From: Aphidius gifuensis | Lineage: Eukaryota > Arthropoda > Insecta > Hymenoptera > Braconidae | DNA length: 64,000 bases | Reading direction: 5' to 3' | Assembly (NCBI RefSeq): GCF_014905175.1 | Contig: NC_057791.1 | Coordinates: forward strand, 15,070,177-15,134,176 | In this document: piece after piece, positions 58,336 to 64,000 of the stretch | How positions within the stretch are numbered: position 1 is the first letter of the stretch | Layout of the letters: every line of letters starts with the position of its first letter | Notes under the pieces: model-generated | The model's input: only the letters and a program-made list of their open reading frames with translations | What the model was told of the DNA's origin: nothing | Databases searched by the model: none | Made by a program: the position numbers and the translations under genes

Positions 58336-59029
58336 CTGATATTTTTTTTTTTTACTTATATATTCACTTTAATTTTGTGTTAATATTATATATATCAGTA
58401 TCACGATGAAATGAACATCAGTGATAAACACTGATGACGTGAATTGACATTAATTTAATATTACCATACAAAAAACAATCATTTAAATATATTATAAAAA
58501 TATATTTTATAAATATATCTGATAATGCATTAACATTATTTTTCATGTATAAAAATATTTAGAGAATAATTTGACAGTATAAAATTTGTGTTGACAAGTA
58601 AAATGCCATCAACAAAAAAAAGTTTTTCTTAAATGCATTTATGTTATATATATATATTTGTTAATAATTTAAGTTCATATATGCAAAAAACCAACGGGGC
58701 GTTTAATTTCACAATTTAATATTTATCGTATCCGGTTGAAGAGTGAAAGGTATTAACAGGGCATATATATACTGTGTCTCTTGGTCAAAACGTACTTATA
58801 AAAATTCGACAAACATTTTTTTTTTTTTTTTCTTCATATATGTTTATATATATATATTGGCAATTTTCAAATGAATAATTAACATTTCGATATTTATTAA
58901 CCTGAGGGAATGAATGTTTTATTCTTTATGATGCATGTTTTTAAATGATATTTATTTATATAATAATAAATATATATATGTGAATGTGTATAGTTGTGCG
59001 GCAATGGTGTTATTTGAGTTTTGGTGTTG

Positions 59030-59190
59030 CTTCCTTTTCTCTGTGACGCAGGATATCAAGACATACGTGGGCGTACCAAAAAGAAATATACTGACTACGA
59101 TAAATTTTCAACGAGCACGCATTCCCTTTTGATTCTCACGGGCGATTAATCTTCTGCAAAGTCACGCGGGGTGAAGACGTCGAATATTTT
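59030..59190. promoter_or_regulatory. GC-richer intronic island
   Basis: Contains TACGTGGGCGTACC and AGTCACGCGGGGTGAAGACG. An acceptor-like TTTTCTCTGTGACGCAG at 59,053 precedes an open stretch, but that does not join in frame to the MSRRKQ exon, so I treat it as noncoding. Confidence 0.2.
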
Positions 59191-61279
59191 TTTATTTTTA
59201 GAATTCATCTCAATGCCGGTAAATTTATATTTTTGACCCAATGTTATAATAACAAAAAATAACATAAACACATCTTTCTGGCGATTATTATTATTATATT
59301 TTAAATCTAAATTATTATTTTTTTTAATTTTTAGGTAATTTTAGTTGCCATTGTGATTAGATTTTTATAGTTTAAGTGGTTTTATTGATGGCTGACTAAA
59401 TATAGACTTATTCTACTTGATTAAAAGTTTTTTTTTTTTCTTAGCTTTGTTTTTGTTTTGGAAAATTTTAAAAGCTTTAATAGAGTATTTACATTTTGTT
59501 TGTTTTGTTTTTTAGTTTTTTGATATTTTTGAGCTTAAATGTATATGGGGTATTCCATTGGAAAGTAACCATCCTGTTCAAAAAAATTATCGAATTAATG
59601 TTCGTCATAATAAAAATAAAGATTTAAAATAAAAAATAAAACTAAAATTAATTCTCAAATTGATTTTAATTTCCACCAGAGTTCCACCATAATTACGTAA
59701 TTTTAAAAAAATTATTTCAAGTCAAAATTAAAATAAAAAAAAAAATGCATTTATTGAGTTACATAAATTACATTAATTATTTATAAACATGAATAAAATA
59801 AATTAAAAAAAATATACCATATAAATTTCTGATATAAAACGTGTAATGTATTTTTGAACAATTAAAAAAAATCCCAAAATAAAAAATGATCATTTACATT
59901 TAACGAAATGAGCTGGCAAATGACAAATAAATCCATATATTAACTGAAAAAAGAAAAAACGATAAAAATTGAGGTAAAAATTATATAGCTTTATAATTTA
60001 TTATTATTGTGTCTAATAAAATGAGGTTGTTTTCATTGATGGAGTAAGCGTCAAGGCGGCAACTCAGTCAGATGACTAGTCCACATCTTGGTATACACAT
60101 TAAAAAAATTTTCCTTATAGTATGTTTATTTCGAGCATGAAAGTGTGTTATACAGTATCCACGAAAGAAGCAATCACGATGTATTAACGACCTACTCTCG
60201 GGTAATACGTTGAATTCAAAAAGCATATTTTTATTTTTTATTTTGGATATATGAGTACATATTAAAGTCGTGATGCTGCAAAATGAGTGAGTGATACGAC
60301 GAGAGTATCGCATCATTTATTAAAATGACCAAGTTACTCGTAACTTTGACTGTGAATATACAAAATATATATCAACATGCATATAATTCTATATTTAGTT
60401 ACATTTGGTATACTCGTTAGTGAAATTAGGGGGAGCATTGATTCGCTTATGCATATATATATAACACCGGAAGTGCCCAGTAAGAAAACTCACTGTCTTT
60501 CATCTAAATAGTATATGTGTGAGTGCATTTTATTTTATTTTTTTTTCATTTCATTTCATCAACCCAGATGAAACGCATATAAAATACACGCATATATCTT
60601 TTTTTTTTTTTACTTCTATTTTCTTTTGACAACCAACCGACTGATTTTCCTGGAGACAGTTGAGACAGATTTATGGTCAACTGTCCTTGAATTTCTTTTA
60701 AAAAAAAAAAAATACCCAAGATCACCCAAAAAAAATTTTCTATTGTTCAAAAGTGAAAGTTTACGTAATTCTTTATCCACTTTGATTTTCTATTCTGGTA
60801 TTTTAAAATTCTTATGTTATGTTTAGTCACATGATAGCGTGAAAATTTAACACATGAAAAAAATAATATTGTAAATAAGTTAAATTGAATTTAAATAATT
60901 TTTTTTTTTTTAAATCATTCACGTTATTTTTTACTGTGGATTATGAAGAAAAAAAAAAAAATTTTGTCTGCGAGTATATATCGTAAATCTTTTACTAAAA
61001 GCCATCATGCAACTGGCATCTACTTGGCTGATAAATAAACAGAAATTTCTATATTTGAATAGATCTCGGAATCTAATGGTAAAAAAAAAAACAAAAAATG
61101 GTTAACTTAAAAAATTAATGAAAAATAAACTTTTTTCGTTTGATTTTTTGTTTATTTATTGAAGTCAGTGACAACAACACGAAATAAATATATATATTTA
61201 AAAAAAAAAAATTGAAAATGTCATATGCTAAGTGGCTAAAAGAAGGGGAATTAATATACATGTGTGTTTAAAGTGTGTG

Positions 61280-61440
61280 TTGGTGTTTAGTGTATGGGTG
61301 TCACGGCGGGAGACCAACGTCCTCGAGTTGACTCTCAGGCGCTAATAAATTAGCCCTCAGAAAAAGATGGCCGGATGACGAATGCCCGATGCCTGGTGTC
61401 TAAAGTCTCTCAAGTTGTCGTAGAAACGTTGCGGGAATAT
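61280..61440. promoter_or_regulatory. GC-richer intronic island with Pho/YY1-like site
   Basis: AAGATGGCC at 61,364-61,372 fits the Pho/YY1 core (GCCAT on the other strand), and GCGCTAATAAATTAG is homeodomain-like. Such a combination recalls Polycomb-type elements of developmental genes, but one site is weak evidence. Confidence 0.25.
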
Positions 61441-63719
61441 TATATACATGTTGTATCATCATGAAGAGAGTTTTAGAGAAAATAAAAAAAAATTTAACAA
61501 GAAAAAGTTATATATTGAGTGAAGAGAGATGGAAATTTTTAAATAAGTAAATTTAATTTTTAATCAATAAAATGAATTTAGAAATAATAAAAAAAATAGA
61601 ATGTTAATTTTATTTTTAAATTGTGTAAAGTAGAATTTTTATTTTCACGTGAATAAAAATATTTTAAATTGAAGATTGATTTTAATGTGAAAATTAGTAA
61701 TTAGAAAAATTTTAATTTTTGTTTTTTTACAATAGCTTTGAACTTGATGAAAATTATATTTTAAAGCTAAACAAATTTTTCATTTAAATGTAATATTTTA
61801 TAGAATTTATTGAAATAATTTACAAAGATAAAATTTATTTAGCGTGACGACAAAAAATACGTGATTAGATACAAAGCACTTTATTGAATTATAGCCATTA
61901 TCGGTTCGAGGAACTTTTTTGTTCCTTTCTTTTTTTTTTTTTGAAGAAAGAAATGATTAAGCAATTACTACAGTTGAAAGAATACTTGAATTTAGTATTT
62001 TTAGTAAATTTAATTTCTATGGAAAAAGATTACGAGGTAAAAGTTTGTTTCTTTTAAAACAAATTTATTTTAATTCAAAAATTTTTGGGTTTATTCATGA
62101 GAAAAATTATTCTCATTGCAATGAATTTTCTTCTTTATTATTATTTAATTGATTATTTATTAATTGTAAAAATTGACAACCTAAAACTGGTTTAATTAAA
62201 TAATTTTTATTAGTTCATAAAAGCTATTCAAATTAATTTTTAAAAACAACAAAGATAAAAAATAAAAAAATTCAAATTACTGTTAATAATACAAATTTAC
62301 TAAGAGCATAGATAATAAATTAAAAAATTATCTTACACAATTAGTAAATTGATTGACGAGAATAATTAGCAGTGCCAGAAAAATAGAACAAAGTAAAAAA
62401 AAAAAAATAACAAAGAATTTTTTTTTTAAATAATAAAAGGTTCAATTCAATCTAGCAAATTATTCAAAGCGGTATATAATACATGGTGTGTATTAAATTT
62501 CACACTGCCGTATGCTCCAGTTAAGTTACTCCAAAAAAAAAAAAAAAACAACTGGGCTTTAATTTTTGACATATATATATAAAATTTGTGGAAGCGTGAC
62601 TTAGTTTCAATTATCGTTAAGCGAAAAGTGTTTACCAGACACTTCAGTATACTTGAATTATCATTATACATTTTTTTTTCCTCTTTAAAGTAAATAAATT
62701 GCAAAAATGTCGAGACTTGACTGGTTAATGCCGGGACACATATGTGAAAGAAGACGAGTGTTTCTTCACTATATATTGGCAGAAATGTGTATATGTCTAT
62801 ACATATTACACTTTGAGAATACTGACCAGGACAAAACTCACTAGTGAGGGAGATCTCCATTACGATGGAAATTCCATTATCCCACTGATAGAAGAAGACA
62901 AAAAAAAAAAAACAATATATACACTACTTTTTCAACACAAGCAATCACATAAACACACATACACTTGCATAAATAGAAATAACATAGCCAGTCGTTTCTC
63001 TTATATAAACTGTATAATACAAAATACGTGTATCTTCTGTTTTTGTCTTTGATAAAACGCCCGGGAATAGACAGTCCACTTCTCGCCTCAAAACTAACTC
63101 ATTGAAAAAATTAATTTTCTTTTTATTGTTACTTGGATAATTATATTTTCAAGATATTCAAAAATCAAAATATTATACTGAATGACAAAATGAAGAAACA
63201 GATATAACTTTTTTTTTTTTTTTTTTGGATCATTTTAAGTGGTGTGTCACTATTTTTATGTATATACTAAATTCTTAGTACGATATCTTGGCTAAAAATT
63301 CTCAGTATAACAAAGCCCAATGAAAAGAAAATGTGTGAAAAATCAAGTTAAAAGAAAAATGAAAAAAAAAAAACGACAAGTAGAAAAAAAAAAACAAAAA
63401 AAAACATTGGAAAGTATATAAAAGGCCAAGAGAAATATAATACAAGACTATTTTCTACCCTTATACTGAGAATAGAAGATATTATATACATATCTATAAT
63501 AATTATATATATATCATTTGACAATACATATGAAGCAAAAAAAAAAGAGTACAGTACTTTGTAAAATAGGGGAAGGTATATATAACCACTAGAAGCTCAT
63601 ACCCCCTTCTCAAAATCCCACTGCCGACGGCTATTTCTTTTTTTTTATCTCATTTTTGTTCTTTATTTTGCGTCTCATTCTGTTTCATTTTTTATATATA
63701 GGTATATATGTACAACATA

Positions 63720-63900
63720 ACATAGCCACCCTTGGCGCGCATTTGGTCGTTGAGCGGGTGGCCACGTAGCTAAAAAGAAGGGTAGAAAAGTCTACGTCCG
63801 TCTCGTCTCGACTCGTCTCGCGTGACGGCTTCGTCAGCCGTCAGCCAAGCTTCGTTTGGATCGATACGCTTACCACCCTTTTTCAGTCTCCTCATAGCCA
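63720..63900. promoter_or_regulatory. GC-richer island with CGTCT repeats and hairpin
   Basis: CGTCTCGTCTCGACTCGTCT direct repeats are followed by the inverted pair TGACGGCT/AGCCGTCA around TCGTC (63,823-63,843). A CACCAC microsatellite follows at about 63,940-63,975. Function unknown. Confidence 0.25.
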
Positions 63901-64000
63901 CCCATTTCCTTCCTTTTTCACATCACCCTTGCCAATTCACCACCACCACCACCAATATCACCATCACCACCACCAACGTTTCTTTACATACAGTTTTCTT

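Larger units (their letters stand above)
56532..64000 (+). other. Probable first intron of the MSRRKQ gene, no further exon recognised
   Basis: Begins with GTAAGTTATT. No zinc-finger codons are found on the plus strand to the end of the window. It contains the repeat copy at 56,746-57,530 and GC-richer islands at 56,640-56,740, 58,195-58,330, 59,030-59,190, 61,280-61,440 and 63,720-63,900. The rest is AT-rich with homopolymers. Confidence 0.45.

Noticed and set aside
59054..59132. Candidate second exon for the MSRRKQ gene after TGACGCAG
   Set aside because: Joining in phase 1 creates a TGA at the junction, and no zinc-finger or other known domain is encoded.

Overview
The window is eukaryotic nuclear DNA that looks like an insect. 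It is very AT-rich, full of A/T homopolymers and microsatellites, has GT-AG introns from 64 nt to 8 kb, and carries a BEL/Pao retrotransposon, an intact hAT transposon and many foldback or MITE-like repeats. An AT-rich hymenopteran such as a parasitoid wasp is my best guess; no host marker here proves it. There is no operon-like gene packing and no bacterial, CRISPR or phage content.

Layout. 1-7,590: gene-free, repeat-rich DNA with four separate inverted-repeat structures, of which the most striking are a palindromic array at 2,660-3,690 and a foldback element with internal tandem repeats at 5,364-6,275. 7,591-11,387: complete hAT element with a perfect 18-bp TIR, an 8-bp target duplication and a two-exon, 691-residue transposase on the minus strand. 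13,257-19,957: full-length BEL/Pao element with near-identical LTRs, a 5-bp target duplication, a primer-binding site, a polypurine tract, and gag and pol in one frame separated by a single TGA. 19,958-24,910: gene-free, with one degraded tRNA-like sequence.

24,911-40,733 (minus): the main host gene. Eight coding exons join in frame into a 1,108-residue protein with about 19 C2H2/C2HC zinc fingers. Three introns cut through fingers, and the halves rejoin with exact finger spacing, which validates the model. Intron 5 (8 kb) and intron 7 (2.8 kb) hold MITEs and GC-richer islands.

40,747-56,491: no second coding gene found. It holds pyrimidine-rich tracts upstream of the zinc-finger gene, a decayed ~1.6-kb tandem duplication (47,655-50,580), a dispersed ~600-bp repeat and several GC-richer islands. 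56,492-56,531 (plus): a 13-codon first coding exon beginning MSRRKQ and ending in a consensus GTAAGT donor. This N-terminus is typical of SALL/FOG/BCL11/ZNF521-type repressors that recruit NuRD. The rest of that gene must lie beyond 64,000, so the final 7.5 kb is probably its first intron.

The two host genes are both zinc-finger regulators set in long noncoding DNA. The GC-richer islands scattered through it are the best candidates for cis-regulatory elements. The transposons are separate genetic units inserted in this landscape.
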